This document shows positions 29,777 to 37,916 of a stretch of 64,000 bases of DNA, piece by piece. Source of the stretch: Phycisphaerae bacterium. Lineage in GTDB: Bacteria > Planctomycetota > Phycisphaerae > UBA1845. Both the position numbers and the translations under genes were made by a program. The notes under the pieces are model-generated. The model was not told the DNA's origin. It was given only the letters and a program-made list of their open reading frames with translations, and made no database searches. Each line of letters opens with the position of its first letter. Position 1 is the first letter of the stretch. The stretch is from positions 1-64,000 of the forward strand of contig JAJDEA010000110.1 of the NCBI GenBank assembly GCA_029260035.1, in the 5' to 3' direction.

Positions 29777-30518
29777 TACACAAGTTAGCGTGCAAATCGA
29801 AGGCGTTCATGCATCGATAACTCTGACGACGGAAAGTGGCGTTAATGTTCTGGCGCCTGCCGTACTGAATAGCATCAATGATGCTCTGGTCGCTATCAAA
29901 TCTGACGGCAGCGTACGCACATTGTCCATCCAGGCTGAAGGGAAAGTGTTTGCGGCCGGCGCGGACATCAAGCTGATGGCCGGGTTCGGCACAGAAGACG
30001 CGCGCAACTACGCAAAGGAAGGCCAGTCCGTACTCGATGAAATTGCCAGTCTCCCCATTATAACGGTCGCAGCGATCAATGGAGCGGCACTGGGTGGCGG
30101 CTTGGAGCTTGCTTTGTCGTGCGATTTCCGAATTGCCGTAAAATCGGCTAAACTAGGTCTTCCGGAGGCGTCGCTTGGGTTGATCCCGGGCTGGCGAGGC
30201 ATCGATCGATTGACGAAATTGGTTGGCTCTTCTCGCGCTAAGAGACTTTATTTCAGCGCGTTGCCCGTATCAGCCGAGGACGGATTGACATTTGGCCTAG
30301 TCGACGAGATCGTCAATTCGCCGGAAGACCTTGTCCTTCGCGTCGGTGCATTTTGCAAATCGTTTCGGCGAGGCTCACCGTCAGCGGTCGCCCTTGCAAA
30401 ACGAGCCGATCGTGATGACGACGACATCACGGCGTTTTCGGATTGTTTCGATTTGCCTGACAGCCAGGAAGGCATGGCTGCTTTTATTGAAAAACGTCCC
30501 GCGTCGTGGATGGAGTAA
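29769..30518 (+). CDS. Enoyl-CoA hydratase/isomerase
   Basis: The 249-residue protein is a crotonase-fold enzyme that adds water to trans-2-enoyl-CoA. The oxyanion-hole and acid/base segments are present: [24 protein letters not shown] (first catalytic Glu) and [12 protein letters not shown] (second catalytic Glu). Both Glu residues of true hydratases are kept, so hydratase activity is likely rather than isomerase only. The usual GAGGTQRL after the second Glu reads GWRGIDRL here, a modest deviation. ATG at 29769 overlaps the previous stop. The mutase gene follows after 8 bases. Confidence 0.92.
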   Translation: MSDTQVSVQIEGVHASITLTTESGVNVLAPAVLNSINDALVAIKSDGSVRTLSIQAEGKVFAAGADIKLMAGFGTEDARNYAKEGQSVLDEIASLPIITVAAINGAALGGGLELALSCDFRIAVKSAKLGLPEASLGLIPGWRGIDRLTKLVGSSRAKRLYFSALPVSAEDGLTFGLVDEIVNSPEDLVLRVGAFCKSFRRGSPSAVALAKRADRDDDDITAFSDCFDLPDSQEGMAAFIEKRPASWME

Positions 30519-30526
30519 GCTTGTAC

Positions 30527-32125
30527 ATGAGTGTGAAGCCCCAAAACAAGAAATCGAACGACGTAACCGAGCAAGGCAAACCCTTTGTTGACGCCGAGGA
30601 TCGCAACGGATTCGACCCGGCAGCCTCCCTTGGCGAGCCAGGTTCATTTCCATTCACGCGCGGCCCGCACCGAACGATGTATCGGGACCGCCTCTGGACC
30701 ATGCGTCAGTTCGCCGGTTTTGGCTCCGCCGACGACACGAACAAGCGTTTCAAATACCTGCTCGACCATGGCACGACCGGCCTGAGCACAGCCTTTGATC
30801 TGCCGACGCTTATGGGTAGAGACAGCGACGACCCCTTGGCGCTTGGAGAAGTTGGGCGATGCGGTGTCGCCATATCTTCGCTTGCAGATATGCGCAGGCT
30901 TTTCGACGGCATCCAGCTCGACAAAGTAAGCACAAGTATGACGATTAACGCGCCAGCTGCGATCTTGCTTGCGTTTTATGTTTGCGTAGGAGAAGAGCAA
31001 GACGTTTCTTCGGAAAAACTTCGAGGCACTTTGCAAAACGACATTCTCAAAGAGTTTCACGCCCAGAATGAATATGTTTTTCCGCCAGTGCCAAGTGTTG
31101 GGCTCGTCGTGGATACGATCGAGTATTGCACGAAACATATGCCCTTGTGGAATACCGTGAGTATCAGTGGCTATCATATTCGCGAAGCGGGCGCATCCGC
31201 AGCGCAGGAGTTGGCGTTCACTCTCGCCGACGGCATGGCGTATACGGAAGCGTCTATGGATCGCGGCCTAGATGTAGACGACTTCGCCCCACGATTGAGC
31301 TTTTTCTTTGACGTTCATAACGATTTCTTCGAAGAGATCGCAAAACTCCGCGCCGCCCGACGAATCTGGTCGCGCGTAGCAAAGGACAAGTTCCACGCCA
31401 AAAACGAGCGAAGCTGGCTATTGCGCATGCACTGCCAAACGGCGGGCGTAACGCTCACAGAGCAACAGCCTACGAATAATTTGATTCGCGTGGCGTATCA
31501 AGCGCTTGCTGGTGTGTTAGGGGGAACGCAATCGCTCCACACGAACAGCATGGACGAAACGTTGGCACTTCCGTCAGAACGCGCCGCTAAGCTTGCGCTT
31601 CGGACTCAGCAGATTCTAGCTCATGAGACCGAAGTCACACAGACGGTTGACCCGCTCGGCGGAAGTTATTTCGTCGAAAAAATGACTGACGAAATTGAAG
31701 CGAAAGCCGAAGTGATTTTTGCTGAAATCGATTCGATGGGCGGCGTCATTAAGGCAATTGATCGAGGTTACTTCCGTCGCTCTATCGCCGAGTCAGCGCA
31801 GGCTTCGCAAAAACGAATCGACTCCGGCGAAGACAAAATCGTGGGTGTTACCGATTTTGTCGAAGAAGGCACGTCTGAAGTAGACATCTTACAGATATCG
31901 CAAAATACCGAAGATGAGCAGATTGCGTCTCTGAAAGAGCTGAAGTCCAGCCGCGACAAGAGTCGGCACAAGCAGGCGTTGGAAAAACTGCGAGATGGTG
32001 CCCGTGATGGAGCCAACTTGATGCCGGCGATCATCGAAGCGGCCAAAGCAGACGCCACGGTTGGTGAAATGATGGACACCATGAAATCAGTTTTTGGCGC
32101 GTATGACGGCGGGCCAGAATGGTAG
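30527..32125 (+). CDS. B12-dependent acyl-CoA mutase, catalytic subunit; isobutyryl-CoA mutase-like
   Basis: This is a 532-residue TIM-barrel catalytic subunit without a B12 domain, as in split acyl-CoA mutases. ATG at 30527 has GGAGTAAG upstream. The substrate-deciding residues can be read: Phe62 in RQFAGF (Tyr89 in methylmalonyl-CoA mutase), Gln180 in FHAQNEY (Arg207), and His217 in SGYHIREAG (His244). The spacing (118 and 37) is exactly that of the Propionibacterium enzyme. Phe/Gln is the known signature of isobutyryl-CoA mutase (Phe80/Gln198), which lacks the Arg needed for a carboxylate. I therefore call it isobutyryl- rather than methylmalonyl-CoA mutase. The B12 subunit is the next gene; the reading frames are 7-40 bases apart. 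Confidence 0.85.
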   Translation: MSVKPQNKKSNDVTEQGKPFVDAEDRNGFDPAASLGEPGSFPFTRGPHRTMYRDRLWTMRQFAGFGSADDTNKRFKYLLDHGTTGLSTAFDLPTLMGRDSDDPLALGEVGRCGVAISSLADMRRLFDGIQLDKVSTSMTINAPAAILLAFYVCVGEEQDVSSEKLRGTLQNDILKEFHAQNEYVFPPVPSVGLVVDTIEYCTKHMPLWNTVSISGYHIREAGASAAQELAFTLADGMAYTEASMDRGLDVDDFAPRLSFFFDVHNDFFEEIAKLRAARRIWSRVAKDKFHAKNERSWLLRMHCQTAGVTLTEQQPTNNLIRVAYQALAGVLGGTQSLHTNSMDETLALPSERAAKLALRTQQILAHETEVTQTVDPLGGSYFVEKMTDEIEAKAEVIFAEIDSMGGVIKAIDRGYFRRSIAESAQASQKRIDSGEDKIVGVTDFVEEGTSEVDILQISQNTEDEQIASLKELKSSRDKSRHKQALEKLRDGARDGANLMPAIIEAAKADATVGEMMDTMKSVFGAYDGGPEW

Positions 32126-32157
32126 TCACAACACAAAACCCGGAGGAAGCAACAGGC

Positions 32158-33270
32158 GTGAGCATCACCACCAAACAACCACCTCGCATCCTGCTCGCCA
32201 AAATCGGCCTTGATGGCCATGATCGAGGAGTCAAAGTGTTGGCACGAAGCTTTCGCGACGCCGGCATTGAAGTAATCTATACCGGCTTATGGCAAACGTG
32301 CGAATCGACCGTTCATGCCGCGTTGCAGGAAGATGTCGATGTAATTGGCGTCAGCCTTCTTTCAGCCGCACACATGACGGTGATGCCCGAGCTTCTTCGA
32401 TATCGCAATGAACTCGGCATTGATCACATTCCGGTTGTGCTAGGTGGAATTGTGCCCGACGCGGATCACCCAAAGCTAAAGGAAATGGGCATTGCATCCG
32501 TGTTCAACCCGGGTTCTTCGGTGGATGTGATTGTCAAGAAGATTTGCGAACTAGCAGCGACTCGCAAGACAGCGGATTATGATTCCGTTCAGGATGAATA
32601 CAACAAAGGCAACGCCCTCGCGTTATCGCAGCTGTTGACTGGTGTCCAGCGTGGCGAACTACCTGACAATTGGAAGGCACCGACAGGAAAGGCAAAGATA
32701 GTCGGTGTTACGGGGGCACCTGGCGTCGGCAAGAGTTCATTCATCGGAAAACTTGCGCAAATCCTCTGCGATCAAGGCAAACAAGTTGCGGTTATTGCGA
32801 TCGATCCGAGCAGTCCAATAACGGGTGGAGCTTTATTGGGCGATCGACTTCGGATGATGTCAACCAAAGCCGATTCGCGTTTTTTCGTTCGAAGCTTTTC
32901 ATCCGGCGGTGGTCCAGGTGGCCTTGCTCCTTTCGCACGAGAAGCCATTGACATCGTCAACGGCTTTGGGTTTGACTACATCCTCGTGGAGACGGTTGGT
33001 GCGGGACAAGCGGATGTCGGCATCCGCGAATTGACCGATTTGACCCTCTTGTTGCTCATGCCGGATAGCGGCGACGCCGTCCAGTTTTCCAAGGCCGGGA
33101 TTATGGAAATTGCAGGCTCCTTTGTGCTCAACAAATGCGATCTACATGGCGCCGACGCGACAGAAGCGCAGTTGCTGAGCGCTGTCGGGACGGATCGACC
33201 CATCTGGAAAGTGAGCACGATTCGAGACGAAGGTCTTGAGGACGTCGCCAAGTGGCTCGCAACTCAATAG
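32158..33270 (+). CDS. B12-binding subunit fused to MeaB/ArgK-type G-protein
   Basis: The 370-residue protein has two domains. Residues 8-135 form a cobalamin-binding domain with DxHxxG (Asp19, His21, Gly24), SLL (Ser66-Leu68) and LGG (95-97), as in mutase small subunits. Residues about 145-370 form a P-loop GTPase of the MeaB/ArgK type: GAPGVGKS (186-193), AIDPSSPITGGALLGDR, ETVGAGQAD and NKCD (325-328). In MeaB the G-domain is followed by a dimerisation arm of about 50 residues; here the protein ends at the G-domain. IcmF joins B12 domain, G-protein and mutase in one chain; here the first two are joined and the mutase is separate. GTG at 32158 has GGAGGA upstream; ATG at 32119 is the alternative. 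Confidence 0.88.
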   Translation: MSITTKQPPRILLAKIGLDGHDRGVKVLARSFRDAGIEVIYTGLWQTCESTVHAALQEDVDVIGVSLLSAAHMTVMPELLRYRNELGIDHIPVVLGGIVPDADHPKLKEMGIASVFNPGSSVDVIVKKICELAATRKTADYDSVQDEYNKGNALALSQLLTGVQRGELPDNWKAPTGKAKIVGVTGAPGVGKSSFIGKLAQILCDQGKQVAVIAIDPSSPITGGALLGDRLRMMSTKADSRFFVRSFSSGGGPGGLAPFAREAIDIVNGFGFDYILVETVGAGQADVGIRELTDLTLLLLMPDSGDAVQFSKAGIMEIAGSFVLNKCDLHGADATEAQLLSAVGTDRPIWKVSTIRDEGLEDVAKWLATQ

Positions 33271-33273
33271 CCC

Positions 33274-34029
33274 ATGGCTGACCCTATCTCCATTTCGCGT
33301 TCGACCCGTGATGACGTCGTCGAGCACCTCCTTCGAATAACCTTCTCGTTAAGCGACACGATGGAGACACTTCGGTTCCGTTCGCCCGTAGCCCATGTTT
33401 ACAATCCTCTGGTGTACGCGAGGCGCCCTCACGAACAATTCCTAAGAAATTTCGCTGGCTCGAAGGGATGCGCAATTCTCCTTGGAATGAACCCGGGGCC
33501 CTGGGGGATGGCTCAAACCGGCGTGCCTTTTGGCGAGGTGAATCTCGTTCGTGATTGGCTCGGAATCGATGAACCGGTCGACAAGCCGGATTCAGAGCAC
33601 CCCAAACGACCGATTCTGGGATTCGATTGTCCGCGAAGCGAAGTCAGCGGCCGACGGCTTTGGGGTTGGGCACGCGACCACTACAAAACACCTAGGCAAT
33701 TCTTCGAGCATTTCTTCGTTGTCAACTATTGCCCTCTCGTATTCATGGAATCGTCAGGAAAGAACCGAACACCGGACAAGCTGCCCGCCGGGGAAAGAAA
33801 CTCGCTGTTCGAAGCCTGCGACATCTCACTAAGACAAATTGTTGACACTCTTGAGCCTGGATTGGTTATCGGCGTCGGGCGGTTCGCAGAATTGCGGGCC
33901 ATCCAATCACTCGACGGGCGGGATGTGCGAATCGGCAGGATTCTGCACCCCAGTCCTGCAAGCCCCGCAGCGAACAAAGGCTGGGCAGAGCAAGCCACGT
34001 CTCAACTTACCGAGCTGGGTGTCTTATGA
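33274..34029 (+). CDS. SMUG1-type uracil-DNA glycosylase
   Basis: The 251-residue protein belongs to family 3 of the uracil-DNA glycosylase superfamily, which removes uracil and some oxidised pyrimidines from DNA. Motif 1 is GMNPGPWGM (71-79), with Asn as the water-activating residue, followed by AQTGVPFGEV; motif 2 is HPSPASP from His225, followed by AANKGW. These match SMUG1, a family mainly known from animals with scattered bacterial members such as that of Geobacter. It starts 3 bases after the mutase B12 subunit gene and is probably in the same transcript. No link between repair and CoA metabolism is known; the position may be accidental. Confidence 0.9.
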   Translation: MADPISISRSTRDDVVEHLLRITFSLSDTMETLRFRSPVAHVYNPLVYARRPHEQFLRNFAGSKGCAILLGMNPGPWGMAQTGVPFGEVNLVRDWLGIDEPVDKPDSEHPKRPILGFDCPRSEVSGRRLWGWARDHYKTPRQFFEHFFVVNYCPLVFMESSGKNRTPDKLPAGERNSLFEACDISLRQIVDTLEPGLVIGVGRFAELRAIQSLDGRDVRIGRILHPSPASPAANKGWAEQATSQLTELGVL

Positions 34030-34227
34030 AATCCGCTTGACTTTCGATCGACCCGGCTGAATGAAACTCTCACGGCAAGCGCAACGTACTCTGCACTTCG
34101 TCGGGAGAGCATACTCCACGCAGCGATAATTATTGCGGTGGAAAATCGCGCCGAATAACTCTCCCTACGCTGGCTACCACATGGTGCCAAGATTGCATCC
34201 ATAATGTGACGTTCCTGCCTACCTGCG

Positions 34228-34566
34228 TTAAGGCTTGACGTGATAGCGATCCGAATCCTCAAACAAATCGATCACTCGACAGGCAGTAAGAAACTCAGCG
34301 CTATGTTCAACACCGGCAGGAATAAAATATGAATCCCCATCGCTATACGTTTTTGTTTCTCCTCCGATCGTCAATTTCATCTTGCCCGCCACGACGATAC
34401 CCCATTGAGCACCATGGCTGTGCGGTGGAACGCTTCCGATTGGATCAATGTCGAAAAAAACCAACTGTCGCCCCGCGCCTTGCAGGAGCCGTCCCTTGAC
34501 TCCGTCAAACGGGATATCGGCTTCGGGCAGCTCTCTAACCATTGCCGGCCAGCTGTCATCATTCAT
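34228..34566 (-). CDS. Single-domain cupin protein
   Basis: The 112-residue product (ATG at 34566 with AAGGGC upstream; the frame is open to 34587) has the two cupin motifs. The first contains PPHSHGAQWGIVVAGKMKL (His-x-His, then the E position replaced by Gln), and the second contains DSYFIPAGVEHSAEF with the final His. A beta-barrel metal- or small-molecule-binding protein is expected. Related small cupins act as sensors or isomerases; none can be chosen here. It stands alone in a gap-rich region. Confidence 0.85.
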   Translation of the reverse strand: MNDDSWPAMVRELPEADIPFDGVKGRLLQGAGRQLVFFDIDPIGSVPPHSHGAQWGIVVAGKMKLTIGGETKTYSDGDSYFIPAGVEHSAEFLTACRVIDLFEDSDRYHVKP

Positions 34567-34826
34567 TTCGATGCCCTTGTTACTCAATTTTTCCGCCTAC
34601 GTTAACCTATGCGACACAGAAAGTACGCAACAGCATTTTCATTATGTAGTGTATCACGATTTCCAGTTTATTCGCCGAAAGATAATGAAGATCGGTCGCT
34701 GCAGTAGAATGGAGATTTCCACAAGATGCTCATTTTTCGGCGATTGCCTGCGCCTGGCAATGACCGGTATGATTGGTCCTGGACCAAGGTTGCCGGGCGA
34801 CACCACCACCAAGCAAACGCACCCGA

Positions 34827-35342
34827 TCATCGCGATGAAACCAAAGCTCCTCGCAATGCGGCAAGCACGGTCTTTTCATCCACCTGATACGCGGTCGAAA
34901 TAATTTGCTTCGTTTCTGCGTTTACGAACGCGATTGTCCCCATCTTCGACAGGTCGCCGGTCCACACACTCTCCAAGCCCAGCGCGCTGACCAGCATAGC
35001 CCCCTGCTCCTGCGTCGTCTCATTGGACATGTCCAACGTCACAAACAGAACAGAATCATCTTTCGTCTTACGAACAAGCTTGGGAAATTTTGAATCAAAC
35101 CCTTTGCAAAACGGGCACATGTCGTGGCGAATTCGCACAGCTATGATCTTTGGCGATGCCACGGCTGCTTTGATCTTGATTTTTCTTCCCCTTGCTTCCG
35201 CAGTTGCCTTCGCCGCATCAGACGACATGCCCGATCCGTCTGCCGCCAAGGCACCGGCTGACAGGCAGAAAGCCGCCAGACACGCCAGCTTCTGAATAAC
35301 CCTTTTCGATCCGTCATGACTATATCTTGCTTTCATCATCAA
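34827..35342 (-). CDS. Secreted thioredoxin-fold protein
   Basis: The 171-residue product has a signal peptide (LACLAAFCLSAGALA, cut near AADGS), a basic linker, then a thioredoxin-like domain: KIIAVRIRHDMCPFCKGF with the CPFC active site (Cys76-Cys79), LFVTLDMSNETTQEQGAML, and a cis-Pro region replaced by KMGTIAFVN. No Pro precedes the expected Thr, so redox activity may differ from classical thioredoxin. AAAGGA precedes the ATG triplet at 35342. It is the last gene of the ECF sigma operon, suggesting a role in an envelope stress response. Confidence 0.8.
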   Translation of the reverse strand: MMMKARYSHDGSKRVIQKLACLAAFCLSAGALAADGSGMSSDAAKATAEARGRKIKIKAAVASPKIIAVRIRHDMCPFCKGFDSKFPKLVRKTKDDSVLFVTLDMSNETTQEQGAMLVSALGLESVWTGDLSKMGTIAFVNAETKQIISTAYQVDEKTVLAALRGALVSSR

Positions 35343-35355
35343 ATCCTTTCGTTAG

Positions 35356-35493
35356 TTAAATGGCCCGAATCCCGCATCGAAGATGCACGACCAACTTCCC
35401 ACAAACATCAGTACCAAGCGAAATCTGGCCAAGCGTCGATTCGAGAAACGACATGCCGCACTTCCGACACAACCACGTCGCCTCGAAACCCAT
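35356..35493 (-). CDS. Tiny Cys-rich ORF in sigma factor operon
   Basis: This 45-residue frame exactly fills the gap between two co-directional genes: it starts 15 bases after the DUF6768-like stop and ends 13 bases before the thioredoxin-like start. The peptide begins MGFEATWLCRKCGMSF and has two further Cys (positions 32 and 41), the spacing of a small zinc ribbon. A GAGGCG sequence lies 5 bases before the ATG. No search could be run, so coding is plausible but unproven. Confidence 0.45.
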   Translation of the reverse strand: MGFEATWLCRKCGMSFLESTLGQISLGTDVCGKLVVHLRCGIRAI

Positions 35494-35508
35494 CACGCCT
35501 CATTCGGA

Positions 35509-35886
35509 TCAATCTTTAATTCGACCGGCCAGTCGCGCGATTTGCAGTTCAAGTCGTTTGATCTCGCGGGTGAGGGCGTTCTTGTTCAACTCCATCCAAA
35601 ACCAGACCTTCATCATCGAAACGCCTGAGATGAAAAGTGCCGACGCGGCGGCCCACATCAACATGTCGCGGGTTTCTTCCGCTCGGAAGAACCGTATGAC
35701 AGACAGAACGCCCAGCACCAAGAAGACAATCGTCCAGAACATGGTCAGAAAAACCAACCAACGATGCTTTCCACGAAACGTTTCAATCAGCATCTCAAAG
35801 ATCGAGGGTTCTGCGTTAAACTCGTCGAACAGTTCAGCGTCTTCGCTTCGCAGCGCCTCCTGAATCTTCTTATCGAGGTCCTTCAT
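35509..35886 (-). CDS. DUF6768-like membrane protein, sigma factor partner
   Basis: The 125-residue protein begins with a soluble stretch (MKDLDKKIQEALRSEDAELF), has two transmembrane helices (FLTMFWTIVFLVLGVLSVI and MLMWAAASALFISGVSMM) and ends in a helix with KNALTREIKRLELQIARLAG. This matches, from memory, a family found next to ECF sigma factors in planctomycetes and related bacteria. The ATG overlaps the sigma factor stop by four bases. By position it may tether or control the sigma factor, but it has no anti-sigma domain I can recognise. Confidence 0.8.
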   Translation of the reverse strand: MKDLDKKIQEALRSEDAELFDEFNAEPSIFEMLIETFRGKHRWLVFLTMFWTIVFLVLGVLSVIRFFRAEETRDMLMWAAASALFISGVSMMKVWFWMELNKNALTREIKRLELQIARLAGRIKD

Positions 35887-36443
35887 GTCTCTACCCTTTC
35901 CAATACTTGCCTGAGCCGATCTCGCGCGTAATAAAGCCTCGACTTCACCGTTCCCACGGGTACACCCAGCACGCCCGCAATTTCCGCTACACCCATCCCA
36001 TCGAGGTAATGAAGCGACAACATCGCCCGCTGCTCTTCGGGCAACTTACCCATCGCATGACGAAGCAAACGAATATCCCGATCGGATTCCGATTCGCTCG
36101 CAACAACGCCCAATTCCAAATGCGCTGCGTCTTGCAGTTCCTTCGATCCTTTGCGCTCGACAACACGGCGACGGGTCCAATCAGCACACTTGTTTCTAAC
36201 GATGCGATACGCCCATGTCCGAAAAAGTGCGGGGTCATCGAGCCGCTTAAGTCCGCGGACAATCGCGAGCCAGGAATCCTGCACGATATCTCGCGAAGCT
36301 TCGCGTTGAGTCGTCAACCGGCCCGCAAGACGGATCAGCCTTGGCTGCCAACGAGCAATTAACGCCGTCAACGCGACACCATCACCTGCCTGACATTGCA
36401 GCACCAGCAGTTCGTCCTGAATGTCTTCCTGCGTTCGATTCAT
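35883..36443 (-). CDS. ECF RNA polymerase sigma factor
   Basis: The 186-residue protein has sigma region 2 (LIRLAGRLTTQREASRDIVQDSWLAIVRGLKRLDDP and FRTWAYRIVRNKCADW, quoted in pieces) and region 4 (LPEEQRAMLSLHYLDGMGVAEIAGVLGVPVGTVKSRLYYARDRL), with the typical DNA-binding helix. This is an extracytoplasmic-function sigma factor that would redirect RNA polymerase to its own regulon. ATG at 36443; a GTG at 36449 is also possible. It heads an operon with a membrane protein, a tiny ORF and a secreted thioredoxin-fold protein, so it may autoregulate. Confidence 0.92.
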   Translation of the reverse strand: MNRTQEDIQDELLVLQCQAGDGVALTALIARWQPRLIRLAGRLTTQREASRDIVQDSWLAIVRGLKRLDDPALFRTWAYRIVRNKCADWTRRRVVERKGSKELQDAAHLELGVVASESESDRDIRLLRHAMGKLPEEQRAMLSLHYLDGMGVAEIAGVLGVPVGTVKSRLYYARDRLRQVLERVET

Positions 36444-36587
36444 TGGCACCAGATGTTAAGTCGCAGAGTTTCCGAATTGGTTCAGATTTTCTCGAGAAAA
36501 ACCATCGACGTCCATCCACAGAGACAATGGGCATGATGTGCGTTCTCGGACCACTTCACCTTCCCCTTTATCACCAGAGTCATTATT

Positions 36588-36667
36588 GTTCTACTGTATC
36601 GCCCTAAGGCACTTTTTCTTCGTGCAATAGAGTAATTCGCCGCTACACTTGACTGCTCGTAGCCACC
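36588..36667. repeat. Copy of dispersed repeat family 3
   Basis: The segment TTCGCCGCTACACTTGACTG (about 36636-36655) recurs in nearly the same form at 52.07 kb (TTCGCTACACTTGACTGTTCGCC) and as the complement at 57.34 and 50.55 kb (GGTCAAGTGTGGCGGCGAAT). TTCTACTGTATCGCC at the left (36589) parallels TTCTGCTATAGCG in the 52.0-kb copy. It lies between the divergent sigma operon and the acyl-CoA dehydrogenase homologue. Confidence 0.5.
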
Positions 36668-36769
36668 ACTGTGAAGTGGGGTAACAGGCTTAATCGTCAC
36701 AGCACATACGAAGAATGGCTTGTCCAGTTTGATGGGCTTAATGGGATCGAATTGGAAAGAAATACTGCG

Positions 36770-37810
36770 ATGGATTTGGAGCGACTCAAAAGCGAGCTGG
36801 AAAGTTGGTCTCAAACGACGGACGAAACTTCCTGGCCCGATCAAGGCGTAAAACTGCTTACAAAAGCTGGCTGCTGGCGAAACGCGATCCCCAAGATACA
36901 TGGGGGATACGGCGCCTGCTCGCTTGACCGACTGAAACTCTACGAAACAGTCGCTTCCGCCAGCTTGACCTTGGCATTGATCCTGACCCAACATGACGGA
37001 GCCTGCGAACTCATATCTGACAGTGACAACGAAGCACTGGCCAGCGAGCTATTGCCTCAATTCGCTTCGGGAAAACTCCTTACCACAGTCGGAATCAGCC
37101 AGTTGACGACCTCTCGACGGGGGGTTGGCCCAGCTATGCAAGCCGAAGCGGATGGCGAATCGTTCAGGCTGTCCGGCGTCATGCCTTGGGTGACCAGTGC
37201 CGGGAAGGCGCACTGCATCGTCACCGGTGCAGCGATCGAAGATGGTCAACAGATTCTCGCGTGCGTTCCGACATCAACAGCCGGCTTCGTTGTGAAAGAG
37301 CCGATGCGATTGATGGCTCTTACCGACAGTTGGACGAGCGAGGTCACATGTGAAAAAGTTCTGGTAACCAGGGAGCATTTGCTGCGGGGCCCTACTGTCA
37401 AAGCATTGGCGCGACGGGCGCCAGCCAAGCCTCTCACGGTGTCGAGTTGTGGCCTTGGCGCCGCTGGATCGCTTCTTGCAGCCATTCAAGAAAGAAGGGG
37501 CAGCCTGCCAGGCGCGGGCGAGTTGATTGATAAGAAAATAGTCAAGCGGTATGAGGCGGTGCGAGATCGACTTTATCAAGCAGCGGAAAGCCTCAACACG
37601 GATGCTCAGGAAATCCCCGCGACGGAAATCCGCCTCGAAGTCAACGATCTGGTGACAAGGCTGGCGGTTTCCCTGATGGCACTGTTGAAAGGAAGCGGCT
37701 ATCTGTCATCGCATCCCACGCAGCGCCTCGTACGCGAAGCTATGTTCTTCCTGGTCTGGTCCGCCCCGCCTTCAGTGCAAATCGGCGCACTGGAAAGCAT
37801 GTGGGAATGA
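36770..37810 (+). CDS. Divergent acyl-CoA dehydrogenase homologue
   Basis: The 346-residue protein (ATG at 36770 with GGAAAGAA upstream; frame open to 36671) follows the acyl-CoA dehydrogenase plan: an alpha-helical start, PKIHGGYGA, VGISQLTTSRRGVGPAM in place of LTEPxxGSD, then MPWVTSAGKAHCIVTGA, and a helical carboxy-terminal domain. The final segment REAMFFLVWSAPPSVQ aligns with RDAKIFEIYEGTSEIQ, so the catalytic Glu is replaced, probably by Ser, and the EGT motif is gone. It may be a non-dehydrogenase relative (for example monooxygenase-like or regulatory) or use another base. No metabolic partners are adjacent. Confidence 0.75.
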   Translation: MDLERLKSELESWSQTTDETSWPDQGVKLLTKAGCWRNAIPKIHGGYGACSLDRLKLYETVASASLTLALILTQHDGACELISDSDNEALASELLPQFASGKLLTTVGISQLTTSRRGVGPAMQAEADGESFRLSGVMPWVTSAGKAHCIVTGAAIEDGQQILACVPTSTAGFVVKEPMRLMALTDSWTSEVTCEKVLVTREHLLRGPTVKALARRAPAKPLTVSSCGLGAAGSLLAAIQERRGSLPGAGELIDKKIVKRYEAVRDRLYQAAESLNTDAQEIPATEIRLEVNDLVTRLAVSLMALLKGSGYLSSHPTQRLVREAMFFLVWSAPPSVQIGALESMWE

Positions 37811-37881
37811 TGAAAGGCTGCCAGCCACAGCATGCTGCTCGCTCTGCAACATCCCAAGTAACCCTAATCCTGATACCCACA

Positions 37882-37916
37882 TCAAAACAGCGGATTGAAA
37901 AACGGTGCGAGCGACT
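37882..37916 (-). pseudogene. Remnant 3' end of a second DUF5989-like gene
   Basis: Reading leftward, this strip ends in SLAPFFNPLF and a TGA stop. The intact DUF5989-like gene at 38769-38927 ends in SPLAPFLYPLF, and the bases around its stop (CACATCAAAACAGCGGAT) recur here. The copy is cut at 37917, exactly where the RAYT-associated palindrome begins. It looks like the 3' tail of a duplicated gene interrupted by the element. Confidence 0.6.

Noticed and set aside
30527-32125. Methylmalonyl-CoA mutase as the call for the mutase
   Set aside because: The Arg needed to bind the carboxylate of methylmalonyl-CoA is Gln here, and the Tyr is Phe; no epimerase or carboxylase of the methylmalonyl pathway is adjacent.
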